64,000 nucleotides of DNA from Hymenobacter sp. BT730 (GTDB taxonomy: Bacteria > Bacteroidota > Bacteroidia > Cytophagales > Hymenobacteraceae): contig NZ_JAUOFB010000001.1 of the NCBI RefSeq assembly GCF_030542105.1, positions 806,001 to 870,000 of the forward strand, written 5' to 3'. Position 1 is the stretch's first letter; each line of letters starts with the position of its first letter. The notes under the pieces are model-generated. The model saw only the letters and a program-made list of their open reading frames with translations. It made no database searches and had not been told where the DNA came from. The position numbers and the translations under genes are program-made. Shown piece after piece: positions 34,401 through 41,305 of the stretch.

Positions 34401-34944
34401 TAACCTTCTCGAACAGCGCCTCCGGGTACGTTACGATAAGCGCGCCGGCCGTGTCCTTTACGCTGATTTTCTTGCTCCGGGCTTTGCCGTCGCCTTCCGG
34501 CAGGGCGTCGTCGGCATCTTCGGCGGCCTGCTCGGCGGTGGTTTTGGGGCCGCGGTGGGAGTTGAGCTTATTCAGCACTTCGGCCCGCATCAGCACGTTG
34601 GCGTTTTCCGTCTCATCGAAGGCGTAGGGGCGCTTGTAGGAGCTGGGGAAAAGGAGAGGCTCCTCATCGGGCACCAGGTGCTGCAGGTCGGCCAGAAAGT
34701 AGGCCGCCTCGTCCCGGTCGTGCAGAATAAACAGGTGGTGCTGATCGGGAAAGTCCTGGTGCAGGGCGGCGGCCAGCACGGCATCCTGGCTGCCCACCAG
34801 GCCGCGCAAATGCAGGTGCACGGGTGCTTCCGGGGCTTTGGCCTCGGCGCGTAGGCTGTTGCGCGTGGCCGGGTTCAGGCGGGCACCTACGGTCAGCACG
34901 GTAGGGTCCAGGGTATAGAGCTTGAGGAAATCGGAGACCTGCAA
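31420..34944 (-). CDS. mfd: Transcription-repair coupling factor
   Basis: 1174-residue ATPase that removes RNA polymerase stalled at DNA damage and recruits UvrA. Domain order is complete: UvrB-like N-terminal modules, then the RNA-polymerase-interacting CarD-like domain around residues 485-545 (LVPGDYVVHQDYGIARFAGL), then the RecG-like translocase with Walker A CGDVGFGKTEVA (near 640), the DEEQ motif (LLIIDEEQKFGVKTKDKL), SATPIPRTLH, and helicase motifs V/VI (STNLIESGLDIPNANTII, QMRGRVGRSNKKAYCYLL). The C-terminal TRCF domain follows (ISDHYVSNVSERLQLY wording). A ~20-residue lysine-rich KKSVKKKVKDIA linker lies between. It stands alone and is followed by its own terminator. Confidence 0.97.
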   Translation of the reverse strand: MQVSDFLKLYTLDPTVLTVGARLNPATRNSLRAEAKAPEAPVHLHLRGLVGSQDAVLAAALHQDFPDQHHLFILHDRDEAAYFLADLQHLVPDEEPLLFPSSYKRPYAFDETENANVLMRAEVLNKLNSHRGPKTTAEQAAEDADDALPEGDGKARSKKISVKDTAGALIVTYPEALFEKVINKKSLVANTFIVKVGDKLDVNFISDMLAEYDFERSDFVYEAGQFAVRGGIVDIFSYANELPYRIELFGDEVETIRTFDPESQLSVEKRQQVSIIPNVQTKLLQETREAFLDFIPKNTAIWAKDVRQTLDVVEESFDRAEQGFKEMLEGAGGMQIVSKPEDLFETGKSFKKLLENFPIVEFGKRFHFKGGEDFQFSAKPQPSFNKDFNRLVKNLHENQEKGYVNIIGAESVRQADRLRTIFDELDNNVQFQHLLLGLREGFIDDMLKLVVYTDHQLFERFYRAQEGRKFSKKKALTLKELRTLVPGDYVVHQDYGIARFAGLTQVEINDRLQEAIRLVYRDDDVLTVSIHALHKIAKYSGAEGTPPTMSKLGSPEWENKKKSVKKKVKDIAAELIRLYAKRKTAPGHAFAHDSFMQAELESSFIYEDTPDQGRATEDVKRDMEQPHPMDRLVCGDVGFGKTEVAIRAAFKSVADGKQVAVLVPTTILAMQHYKTFRERLSALPVTVEYVNRFKSTKQIKETLGRVAEGKTDILIGTHRLTNKDIKFKDLGLLIIDEEQKFGVKTKDKLKELKVNVDTLTLSATPIPRTLHFSLMGARDLSVIATPPPNRQPVQTELHVFDELLIRDAVAREIKRGGQVFFVHNRVKDIEELANMVLRLVPDARVTYIHGQMEGDLLEKRMMKFVDGEYDVLVSTNLIESGLDIPNANTIIINRAHLFGLSDLHQMRGRVGRSNKKAYCYLLTPPVAGLPSDARKRLSTLEEFSDLGDGFKVAMRDLDIRGAGNLLGGEQSGFINDLGFETYHQILDEAVTELKETEFRDLFLGDPTQRLQEAAATKGPKECNIETDLQILIPDHYVSNVSERLQLYSKLDRVKGPEELRKLVAGIVDRFGPLPQEVEQLADIVRLRWQACQVGFEKLTLKKNHMKGYIPATNNEAYFQGNVFGNVLSYVQTHPRSASMKERKEQLIISFEEVKSVQAAKRILSELGSEEKVGV

Positions 34945-35082
34945 AACGAATATCGGCTAGGAGGCAAAACAACGGGAGAAGCCCGGCCGAATGAGAATCC
35001 GGTCGGGCTGGGGGTGGTAGCAATACCACAGCCAAGGTCCGAAAGTTTCCGGGATGTGCTATTAAGACTTCTATTGTTGAGC

Positions 35083-35117
35083 TTGGTGAAAACTATAGCG
35101 GAAAGTCTATATCTTAG
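35083..35117 (+). promoter_or_regulatory. Candidate promoter before the small ORF at 35153
   Basis: TTG at 35083-35085 and TATCTTAG at 35110-35117 (24-base spacing, long). The -7 string with its flank, TATCTTAGTCCT, is identical to that before the YitT gene at 14946. Confidence 0.4.
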
Positions 35118-35152
35118 TCCTCTGCTCTCCCCACCCATCCCACCGTTGCCGT

Positions 35153-35353
35153 ATGGACCCCACCCGTAACCCCGCCCCGGACCCCGAATTTGACCTTGAC
35201 GCCTGGGAGCGTTGGCAACAAGCCCGCCATGCCTGGCTGGCCATCTACCGGCAGCGCTGCCTGGCCGCCGTGCAGGCTGCCCGGCCCTATACCCGGGAGG
35301 TGCCAGTGCGGGGCACGGCCTGCGCATTACCCTCGGCGGCCCCTCGTTCCTAG
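35153..35353 (+). CDS. Possible small protein upstream of the YdjM-like gene
   Basis: 66 codons starting at an ATG 36 bases after a promoter-like TATCTTAG. Codon third positions are as GC-rich as in the neighbouring genes and the N-terminal half reads like a soluble helix (DAWERWQQARHAWLAIYRQRCLAAVQAARPY). The C-terminal part looks random. It could be a real small protein, a degraded gene or a leader peptide. Not recognised. Confidence 0.4.
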   Translation: MDPTRNPAPDPEFDLDAWERWQQARHAWLAIYRQRCLAAVQAARPYTREVPVRGTACALPSAAPRS

Positions 35354-35400
35354 CCGTTAGCCGCGTACCTTCGTTCTTTCGTTCAAAGGTATTTTTCTGC

Positions 35401-36138
35401 GTGCGCGGCTCTTCTCACCTGGCCATTGGCCTTATTACCGGCATAGCCGTGGCCGGCCTGGTGCCTGGCGTGCCCTTTTCTCCGGCCAGCATTGCCCTGG
35501 CGGGCTTCTCGGCCCTGGCTCCCGATTTAGACCACCCCAGCTCCCGCCTCAGCAAGCGCCTGGGCTTTGCCCAGAACTACGTGCGCTGGGCGTTTGTGCT
35601 GGTGGGCATTGCCATAGCGGCCTACACGCACTACCAGCTGCTGGACGCCGACCGGCGCATGGGCTTTACCACCGCGCTGGCTTTTGGTATGGTGGGCGCG
35701 GCCATGCAGGGCGGCTCGGCGCGCAAGCTGGCGCTCATGTTCACGGGCCTGTGCACCGTAGTAGCGGGGCTGTATACCGGTATGCTCTGGCTGAGTATGC
35801 TGGGCACATTTGTATCTGTGGCGCCCTTCACCAGCCACCGCACCTGGACGCACACCATCTGGGCCGCTGCGCTCTGGACGTACATCGGGCACCTGGCCAA
35901 CCAAACCCTGGGCTGGCACGGCGTAGCGCTGTTTGCCGGCGGCGGCTACCTGTCCCACCTGCTGGCCGATACGCTCACCAAGTCCGGCGTAAAGTATTTT
36001 ATGCCCATTTCCGATTTGGCTATTAAATTGCCGCTCATACGGACGGGTTCAGCAATGGGAAATTTGCTGGAAGTAGCAGTTTGCGGAATATATGGTGCGG
36101 TAGTAATGTTGCTGATAGTGAGTAGAATGAAATTCTAA
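35401..36138 (+). CDS. YdjM/LexA-binding-like membrane hydrolase family protein
   Basis: 245 residues starting at the GTG at 35401 (MRGSSHLAIGL), which places the conserved start block at the N-terminus; the open frame upstream is not protein-like. Family signature: HLAIGLITGIAVAGL, LAPDLDHPSSRLSKRLG (DxDH metal-binding-like site), FTSHRTWTHTIWAAALW and GYLSHLLADTLTKSGVKYFMP. Six or so hydrophobic helices. The family is named metal-dependent hydrolase, but the reaction is not established. A TACCTTCG at about 35368 could be its own -7 element. Confidence 0.85.
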   Translation: MRGSSHLAIGLITGIAVAGLVPGVPFSPASIALAGFSALAPDLDHPSSRLSKRLGFAQNYVRWAFVLVGIAIAAYTHYQLLDADRRMGFTTALAFGMVGAAMQGGSARKLALMFTGLCTVVAGLYTGMLWLSMLGTFVSVAPFTSHRTWTHTIWAAALWTYIGHLANQTLGWHGVALFAGGGYLSHLLADTLTKSGVKYFMPISDLAIKLPLIRTGSAMGNLLEVAVCGIYGAVVMLLIVSRMKF

Positions 36139-36330
36139 AGCGCTCAGTATTGTTATCAGCGTAAAGGCGGTTTTTGCGGTTCGTATGCGCCCACATATTG
36201 CACTTAAAAGGCTTGGCTGTTCTGTAGGCGCCGCCTTGGTAAGCTCGACAGTAAACTTGTACTTTATTATTGGAAGCTGGAGTATATGCTTGGTTAAATA
36301 TCGGTTTTCACTGCAAAATTAGTTCCTGGA

Positions 36331-36343
36331 AAGTATGCATAAA
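36331..36343. promoter_or_regulatory. Upstream copy of an inverted TATGCATA site
   Basis: AAGTATGCATAAA; its exact reverse complement occurs at 36422-36434 beside the promoter. The core TATGCATA is itself palindromic. Spacing of the two centres is about 91 bases, near nine helical turns. Candidate operator pair. Confidence 0.45.
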
Positions 36344-36421
36344 TATAATTATTAATAGAATGACTTTGCGGTATGTAGTCTTAATATCAAAGAGTTAGCA
36401 TATTAAATTTATATTATGTAT

Positions 36422-36434
36422 TTTATGCATACTT
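36422..36434. promoter_or_regulatory. Promoter-proximal copy of the TATGCATA site
   Basis: TTTATGCATACTT, reverse complement of 36331-36343, ending two bases before the TACCTTTG element and therefore inside the -33/-7 spacer, the usual place for a repressor site. Confidence 0.45.
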
Positions 36435-36436
36435 CG

Positions 36437-36444
36437 TACCTTTG
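36437..36444 (+). promoter_or_regulatory. -7 element of the NYN-cold-shock gene
   Basis: TACCTTTG, a perfect TAnnTTTG match, 85 bases before the start at 36529. The same octamer serves the tRNA promoter at 51034 and precedes yajQ at 38996. No strong -33 TTG is visible. Confidence 0.6.
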
Positions 36445-36528
36445 ACCGGGCTTCCCTCCTTAAGCCCATTCTGACCTGTTACGTGTTTCGGCACACCCCA
36501 CTGCACATTCCCCCAAAGAGTAGATTTT

Positions 36529-37536
36529 ATGAATCAGATGAATAGCCCGCTGATCCGGATCGGTGTCTTTTATGACGGCAATTATTTCCTTAAGATCAGT
36601 GATTACTACTACTTTCAGCATGACCGTAAGGCGCGCATTAGCCTGGAGGGACTGCATGAGTTCATCCGGCACCAGGTAGCAGAAGATGAGGACACGGACG
36701 TCCGCTTATGCCAGATCACCGATTCACACTTCTTCCGCGGCCGCCTCAGCGCCACGGAGGCCCGCGAAAAGGACCGGCTATTCCACGACCGTCTGCTCGA
36801 CGATATCCTGATGAACCTGGGTATCACCACTCACTACATGCCCCTGAAAACCCGCGACGGTCGTTTGCAGGAAAAAGGCATTGATGTGTGGCTGAGCCTG
36901 GAAGCCCTGGAACTTGCCCTGCACAAGAGCTTTGATGTGATTGTGCTGATTGCCGGCGACAGCGACTACCTGCCCCTGGTGAAGAAGCTCAATACCGTTG
37001 GCACCCGCGTGATGCTGCTGAACTGGGACTTCAAATACACCGACTACAAAGGCGAGAACCGCGTAACCCGCGCTTCGCAGCAGCTCCTTGACCATGCTAC
37101 CTATCCCGTAGCCATGCATGAGGTGATTGATGAGCGCCTGAGCAAGAACGACCCTCTCATTGAGGACCTGTTCGTGAACCAGCCGGAGCCCGCTCCTTAT
37201 ACCGCTGCGCCCAAGCCGGTGCGCCCCGCTGGCCCTACGGCCGCTGGCCCGGTAGGCTCCATTGGCGTAAGCACCATCAAAAACCTGAAAAACGGTTTTG
37301 GCTTCGTGGTAATGCCCCCCAACAACCTGTTCTTCAGCTACGCTGATATGGCCGAAGGCGACTTCAACGACCTGCAGGAAGGCGACTGGGTGGAATTCAC
37401 CGTTGGCCGCAACCACCGCGACGAGGACTGTGCCCGCAACGTGCGCAAAGTGCAGCCCCCCATCATGAATGAAAACGAAGACGACGATTCTTCCCAGGAG
37501 GAAGAGGAGCACGAGTCGGCTTCTTCGCGCTACTAA
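36529..37536 (+). CDS. NYN-domain (LabA/PIN-like) ribonuclease fused to a cold-shock domain
   Basis: 335 residues. Residues ~8-200 form a NYN/PIN-like nuclease fold: VFYDGNYF with Asp16, KGIDVWLSLEAL with Asp119, and IAGDSDYLPLV with Asp144/Asp146, the acidic residues that bind the catalytic metal. After a Pro/Ala linker (218-245), residues ~247-308 form an OB-fold cold-shock-like domain with RNP1-like NGFGFVV and RNP2-like NLFFSYADM. The C-terminal tail is highly acidic (NEDDDSSQEEEEHE). A cytoplasmic RNA-binding nuclease is inferred. No neighbours suggest a pathway. Regulation may involve the paired TATGCATA sites upstream. Confidence 0.88.
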   Translation: MNQMNSPLIRIGVFYDGNYFLKISDYYYFQHDRKARISLEGLHEFIRHQVAEDEDTDVRLCQITDSHFFRGRLSATEAREKDRLFHDRLLDDILMNLGITTHYMPLKTRDGRLQEKGIDVWLSLEALELALHKSFDVIVLIAGDSDYLPLVKKLNTVGTRVMLLNWDFKYTDYKGENRVTRASQQLLDHATYPVAMHEVIDERLSKNDPLIEDLFVNQPEPAPYTAAPKPVRPAGPTAAGPVGSIGVSTIKNLKNGFGFVVMPPNNLFFSYADMAEGDFNDLQEGDWVEFTVGRNHRDEDCARNVRKVQPPIMNENEDDDSSQEEEEHESASSRY

Positions 37537-37567
37537 GTAGCCAGCGCCACTAAACCGGCACTGTTAT

Positions 37568-37609
37568 AAACCGCCGGGCGGTTCCTTTACGGGAGCTGCC
37601 CGGTGGTTT
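37568..37609. terminator. Hairpin after the NYN gene
   Basis: AAACCGCCGGGC at 37568-37579 pairs with GCCCGGTGGTTT at 37598-37609 with one G-T wobble; T-rich sequence follows at 37612-37617. It lies between convergent genes and may serve both. Confidence 0.7.
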
Positions 37610-37614
37610 GCGTT

Positions 37615-38094
37615 TTATTCCTGCTCGTCGTCGGCGGAGGGGAAGAGTAGCTTGCGGAAGTCGCGCTTGTCGGCGGGGTAGCGGTTAAAGGTGCCCATGC
37701 CCTTGGCTACTACTATCTCGCGGGTGGCGCAGTAAATGTCGCCGGTTACAACTACCAGCGTTTTGCCGGCATGGTCTACCCTGGCCGTGGCCACCAGTGC
37801 ATCGTGCAGGCGCACCGGGTGCAGATAGTTAATCTTGAACTCCACCGTAGAAACCAACTCTCCGGTGGTGAAGGAGAGAGAAAGGGCGGCAGCCCCCAGG
37901 GCAGAGTCCATGAGGCCGGCCAGCACCCCACCGTGGCAGGTATCGGGGGAGCTAAGATGCTCGGCGCGCACCGTCATGGTATACTTCACCTCGCCGGGAG
38001 TGGCTACGTGCAGCGCCATGCCGTTGAGGCGACCGTACTGGTTCATTTGGTTGTAAACGGCCACTAGCGTGGCTACATCAGGTAAAGGGTTCAT
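37615..38094 (-). CDS. PaaI-type thioesterase
   Basis: 159 residues, single hotdog fold. PaaI/YbaW-like layout: LNGMALHVATPGEVKYTMTVRAEHLSSPDTCHGGVLAGLMDSALGAAALS, where HGGVLAGLMDSALG is the central helix with the conserved Asp, then LVSTVEFKINYLHPVRLHDALVATARV. Hydrolyses an acyl-CoA in the cytoplasm; the chain is unknown. Divergent from the DUF962 gene at 38158 with 63 bases between them. Confidence 0.92.
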   Translation of the reverse strand: MNPLPDVATLVAVYNQMNQYGRLNGMALHVATPGEVKYTMTVRAEHLSSPDTCHGGVLAGLMDSALGAAALSLSFTTGELVSTVEFKINYLHPVRLHDALVATARVDHAGKTLVVVTGDIYCATREIVVAKGMGTFNRYPADKRDFRKLLFPSADDEQE

Positions 38095-38157
38095 TGTGCG
38101 GGGCAGGCTGTGATTTCAGGGAAAAGTTAGGCTTCTTTACGTAAACCCCTGCTTTAT

Positions 38158-38463
38158 ATGACGGCCCGTCCCCTGACTTTTGCGGAGTTCTATCCGCGCT
38201 ACCTGCGCGAGCATCAGCAGCGCGGCACCCGCATCCTGCATTTTATTGGTACCACCTTGTTTCTGCTCTGCCTGATGCTGGCTTTAGTGCTGCACCGGCC
38301 CATTCTGTTGCTGTATGGCGTAGTGGCCGCATATGGATTTGCCTGGATAGGCCACTTTTTTGTGGAGCACAACAAGCCCGCCACCTTCCAGCACCCGCTA
38401 TTCTCCCTGCGCGGCGACTTCCGCCTGTACTGGGACCTGCTGCGCGGGCGGGAGAAGTTCTAA
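38158..38463 (+). CDS. DUF962/Mpo1-like small membrane protein
   Basis: 101 residues: TFAEFYPRYLREHQQRGTRILHFIGTTLFLL, then two membrane helices and YGFAWIGHFFVEHNKPATFQHPLFSLRGDFRLYW, the full DUF962 signature with its conserved histidines. The yeast relative Mpo1 is an iron-dependent dioxygenase for 2-hydroxy fatty acid alpha-oxidation; the same reaction here is an inference. It ends overlapping the convergent GNAT gene by four bases. Confidence 0.9.
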   Translation: MTARPLTFAEFYPRYLREHQQRGTRILHFIGTTLFLLCLMLALVLHRPILLLYGVVAAYGFAWIGHFFVEHNKPATFQHPLFSLRGDFRLYWDLLRGREKF

Positions 38464-38903
38464 AGCAGCTTGCGCATAAGAAAATGCGGAATGCTGCCGA
38501 ACAGCGTGTGCGAAGGCGCTACCACGGCATAGCCCAGTCGCTGGTAGAAGGGCACCGCCTGCTCCCGGGCGTGGAGCACGCTCTCCGTCAGGCCGCGGCG
38601 CCGGGCTTCGGCTTCCAGATAAGCTAGTACCGCCCGCCCGATGCCCTGGCCCTGCGCGCCGGGGTGCACCGCCATAAAGCGCACCTGCGCCTGGCCGGGA
38701 GCAGCAGTGTGCAGGCGGCCCACGCCCAACGCCGTGCCATCGGGGGCTGCTACCAGGGCATGAAAGGTATCGGGCAGGGCATCATCCTCGGCGCGCTCCG
38801 TGCCGGCTGGCTGCTGCCAGGGCCGGCGCAGCACTTCGTAGCGGAGCTGATAATAAGCAGCCCAGTCGGTGGGCGTTTGGGGAAGGCGAACAGGAGGATG
38901 CAT
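38460..38903 (-). CDS. GNAT family N-acetyltransferase (ElaA-like)
   Basis: 147 residues. GNAT motif A is clear: VRFMAVHPGAQGQGIGRAVLAYLEAEARRRG, with the Q/RxxGxG/A acetyl-CoA loop GAQGQGIGRA, then LHAREQAVPFYQRLGYAVV. The start YYQLRYEVLRRPWQQPAGTERAEDDALPDTFH resembles ElaA-type enzymes. Acceptor unknown. The start lies about 160 bases from yajQ. Confidence 0.9.
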   Translation of the reverse strand: MHPPVRLPQTPTDWAAYYQLRYEVLRRPWQQPAGTERAEDDALPDTFHALVAAPDGTALGVGRLHTAAPGQAQVRFMAVHPGAQGQGIGRAVLAYLEAEARRRGLTESVLHAREQAVPFYQRLGYAVVAPSHTLFGSIPHFLMRKLL

Positions 38904-38995
38904 AACCGCGGCTCAGACAGGATTCGTAGAGGTAGGGCCCGGGCTGGAAACACCGAATTTTACCTCCGGGTAAAGGTAGCATTCCGGCAAACTCC

Positions 38996-39003
38996 TACCT
39001 TTG
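38996..39003 (+). promoter_or_regulatory. -7 element of yajQ
   Basis: TACCTTTG, exact match to TAnnTTTG, 60 bases before the yajQ ATG. No TTG at the ideal -33 distance. Confidence 0.55.
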
Positions 39004-39062
39004 GCACCCTTGCTGTCGGGCTACCGGGCAGCATAGTATTCCCACCTTACGCTTCCTGCATT

Positions 39063-39554
39063 ATGGCTTCATTTGATATCGTGAGCAAAGTAGATCCGCA
39101 AACCCTGGAAAATGCGGTGAATACGGCCAAAAAAGAACTGCAGACCCGCTACGACCTGCGCGACACCAAAGGCGGCATGGAGCTCGATAAGAAGAACAAT
39201 ACTATTCAGCTCAGCTCTGAAAACTCCATGCGCATCAAAGCCCTGGAAGATATCCTGCTCACGCGCATCGTGAAGCAGGGTATTGACGGGACAGCGCTGG
39301 ACTTTACGGCCGAAGAGCTGCCCAGCGGCTCCCTGGTGAAAAAGACCATTAAAGTGCGCGCCGGAGTAGACAAAGATGCCGGCCGCAAAATCATCAAGGC
39401 TATTAAAGACGCCAAGCTGAAAGTGGAGGCCCAGATGCAGGACGACCAGGTGCGGGTATCGGCCAAGAAAATTGACGACCTGCAGGCCGTTATTGCCCTG
39501 CTACGCCGCACCGATATCGGGCAGCCCCTGCAGTTTGTAAACATGAAGAGCTAA
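39063..39554 (+). CDS. yajQ: YajQ family cyclic-di-GMP-binding protein
   Basis: 163 residues from the ATG at 39063 (MASFDIVSKVDPQTLENAVNTAKKEL), the conserved start block; the open frame upstream belongs to antisense DNA of the GNAT gene. Further marks: RYDLRDTKGGMELDKKNNTIQL, TIKVRAGVDKDAGRKIIKAIKD and DDLQAVIALLRR, with FVNMKS at the end. Two ferredoxin-like domains. Relatives bind nucleotides or c-di-GMP and act with transcription factors; the partner here is unknown. Confidence 0.96.
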   Translation: MASFDIVSKVDPQTLENAVNTAKKELQTRYDLRDTKGGMELDKKNNTIQLSSENSMRIKALEDILLTRIVKQGIDGTALDFTAEELPSGSLVKKTIKVRAGVDKDAGRKIIKAIKDAKLKVEAQMQDDQVRVSAKKIDDLQAVIALLRRTDIGQPLQFVNMKS

Positions 39555-39639
39555 GGCAGTCTTGTGCCTGCTGAGTTATGCCGTAGTGGATGCGTCCCGA
39601 AAGCATAATTCATCCTTCCTAATACCTTAAGTATACCCA

Positions 39640-40410
39640 ATGAATTTCGACTTCTCCGTCTTCTCCAACGCCAATACATGGGTAAGCCTGCTCACGCTGA
39701 CTTTCATGGAAATCGTGCTGGGTATCGATAATATTATCTTTATTTCCATCATTGTTAACCGGCTGCCGCGGGAGCAGCACGCCCGCGGGCGCAGCATCGG
39801 TCTGTTCCTGGCCTTGCTGTTCCGCATTGGTCTGCTGTTGAGCATTTCCTGGATTGTAAGCCTGAAAGACCCCCTGTTCACGGTACCGCTGCCCTGGATG
39901 GAAGGCGGCTGGGGCGTATCGGGCCGCGACCTTATTCTGCTGGGTGGGGGCTTGTTCCTGATTGGCAAAAGCACCACCGAGATTCATACCAAACTGCAGG
40001 GCGAGGAAGAACAGGCCAACTCCGGCAAAGCCGCCGCTACCATGGGTAGCGTAATTATTCAAATCATCATTATTGATATCGTCTTCTCCTTTGACTCTAT
40101 CCTGACGGCCGTGGGTCTGGTGGATAACGTGCTGATTATGATAATGGCCGTTATCCTGTCTATGGCTGTGATGATGGTTTTCTCCGGCGTGGTAGCCGAT
40201 TTTGTGAACCGAAATCCTACCATCAAAATGCTGGCTCTCTCTTTCCTGATTATGATTGGGGTGATGCTGGTGATGGAAAGCTTCCACAAGGAGATAGAGA
40301 AGGGCTATATCTACTTCGCCATGTTCTTCTCCTTATTGGTAGAACTACTGAACATGCGCCTGCGCAAGAAAACCGAGCCCGTACACCTGCGCGACTCGCA
40401 GTACGATTAA
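39640..40410 (+). CDS. TerC family membrane protein
   Basis: 256 residues with seven predicted transmembrane helices. TerC/Alx-type ion-binding motifs: TFMEIVLGIDNIIFISIIVN (helix 1, with Glu-Asp-Asn) and IQIIIIDIVFSFDSILTAVGL (helix with FDS), plus FVNRNPTIKMLALSFLIMIG. The family includes Mn2+ exporters and tellurite-resistance proteins; Mn2+ export is the better guess here because no ter gene neighbours exist. No yybP-ykoY riboswitch was found in the 85-base leader. The stop is followed by a strong hairpin. Confidence 0.93.
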   Translation: MNFDFSVFSNANTWVSLLTLTFMEIVLGIDNIIFISIIVNRLPREQHARGRSIGLFLALLFRIGLLLSISWIVSLKDPLFTVPLPWMEGGWGVSGRDLILLGGGLFLIGKSTTEIHTKLQGEEEQANSGKAAATMGSVIIQIIIIDIVFSFDSILTAVGLVDNVLIMIMAVILSMAVMMVFSGVVADFVNRNPTIKMLALSFLIMIGVMLVMESFHKEIEKGYIYFAMFFSLLVELLNMRLRKKTEPVHLRDSQYD

Positions 40411-40413
40411 GGA

Positions 40414-40467
40414 CTCATATAACAAAAAAGCCCGCGGCAGTAGCCGCGGGCTTTTTTGTTATATGAG
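40414..40467. terminator. Terminator hairpin of the TerC gene
   Basis: A perfect 25-bp stem (40414-40438 with 40443-40467) around AGTA, containing GCCCGCGGC and six T. Its last three bases are shared with the next hairpin at 40465. Confidence 0.92.
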
Positions 40468-40529
40468 CATTATCTTACTACTGTATATGCTGTTAAACAA
40501 ACAGCATATACAGTAGTAAGATAATGCTC
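40465..40529. terminator. Second hairpin overlapping the end of the J-domain gene
   Basis: A perfect 30-bp stem (40465-40494 with 40500-40529) around five bases. The right arm codes for the last residues of the J-domain protein and the stop codon lies at the loop. AT-rich stem without a T run on either side; it may protect the 3' end of the mRNA or block read-through from terC. Confidence 0.85.
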
Positions 40530-41305
40530 AATACAATATTGGTGAAGCCTATATTGAACGCATAATCAGGTCGGAACTGCGTCCCCAGCAGCAATAGGCC
40601 ACTGGCTGCCACGGCCCCACTCAGCACCCATATAATGCTAAAGTCGGCAATTTGAAACCGGTATCCCCGCATTTTGCCAGAGTGTACCTTCACCGCTTTC
40701 ACCTTTCCAAACCACGGCGTCTGGTCAATACTCAGTTGGTCGCCGACCTCCAGATCGGTCGTAGCATCCGTCCGAAAATCAGTGTTCTGAGTGTAAACCA
40801 AGAAGTAAGATGAACCACCACCTGAGCGGCTTCTTCTGGCCACATAGGTGAACTCCTGAATGGTTTCATTAGGCAGGCGCACATTGCGGTTGAAATCAAC
40901 CACGACCAGCAGTACGCCCAGTAAGCTCAGCTTTGCGGCTTTTCTAAATTGGGGGAGTGCTCTTTTAAACTCGGCCGCGTAGCGGATGTGAAGCGGTGGC
41001 AGGGGCGCACGAGGAGCCGGGCGGGCACGGCGAAAGCCCCGACGACGCAATGCCGGGTCTGGGTGCGGGACGGTATGATGTTCGGCAACGGGTGGATGCG
41101 GCCGCCGCAGTTTGGCATCATAGGCCGCTCGCAAAGTAGGTTGGCTTAAAGTTTCGTAAGCCTCATTAATGGCCAGGAAGCGTTGATGCGCTGCTGTATC
41201 CTTGGTGCGGTCCGGATGCGTCATCAATACGAGACGGCGGTAAGCCAGGCGAATTTCCTCGGGGGTAGCTTCAGTAGGGATTCCGAGCGTGTGATAGTAG
41301 CTCAC
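40493..41305 (-). CDS. J-domain membrane protein
   Basis: 270 residues. An N-terminal DnaJ domain, residues 1-66, has the HPD triad at 30-32 (YRRLVLMTHPDRTKD) and FLAINEAYETLS; this would stimulate an Hsp70. A basic Pro/Arg-rich stretch follows (PHPDPALRRRGFRRARPAPRAPLPP), then one hydrophobic segment near residue 128, a beta-rich domain, and two transmembrane helices at the C-terminus (residues ~225-268). No zinc-finger or substrate-binding DnaJ domains, so it is a type III J-protein that probably recruits DnaK to the membrane. It overlaps the upstream gene by four bases. Confidence 0.88.
   Translation of the reverse strand: MSYYHTLGIPTEATPEEIRLAYRRLVLMTHPDRTKDTAAHQRFLAINEAYETLSQPTLRAAYDAKLRRPHPPVAEHHTVPHPDPALRRRGFRRARPAPRAPLPPLHIRYAAEFKRALPQFRKAAKLSLLGVLLVVVDFNRNVRLPNETIQEFTYVARRSRSGGGSSYFLVYTQNTDFRTDATTDLEVGDQLSIDQTPWFGKVKAVKVHSGKMRGYRFQIADFSIIWVLSGAVAASGLLLLGTQFRPDYAFNIGFTNIVLSIILLLYMLFV

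Larger units (their letters stand above)
36139..36528. other. AT-rich gene-free region before the NYN gene
   Basis: 390 bases, strongly AT-rich from about 36290. It holds the paired TATGCATA sites and the promoter listed separately. No ORF, tRNA or known RNA motif seen. Confidence 0.7.

Noticed and set aside
38664..39062. Extended yajQ start within the GNAT region
   Set aside because: The YajQ signature starts at MASFDIVSKVDPQTLENA at 39063; the upstream part is antisense to the GNAT gene.
39555..39639. yybP-ykoY manganese riboswitch before terC
   Set aside because: The gap is only 85 bases and no paired helices of that riboswitch are visible.
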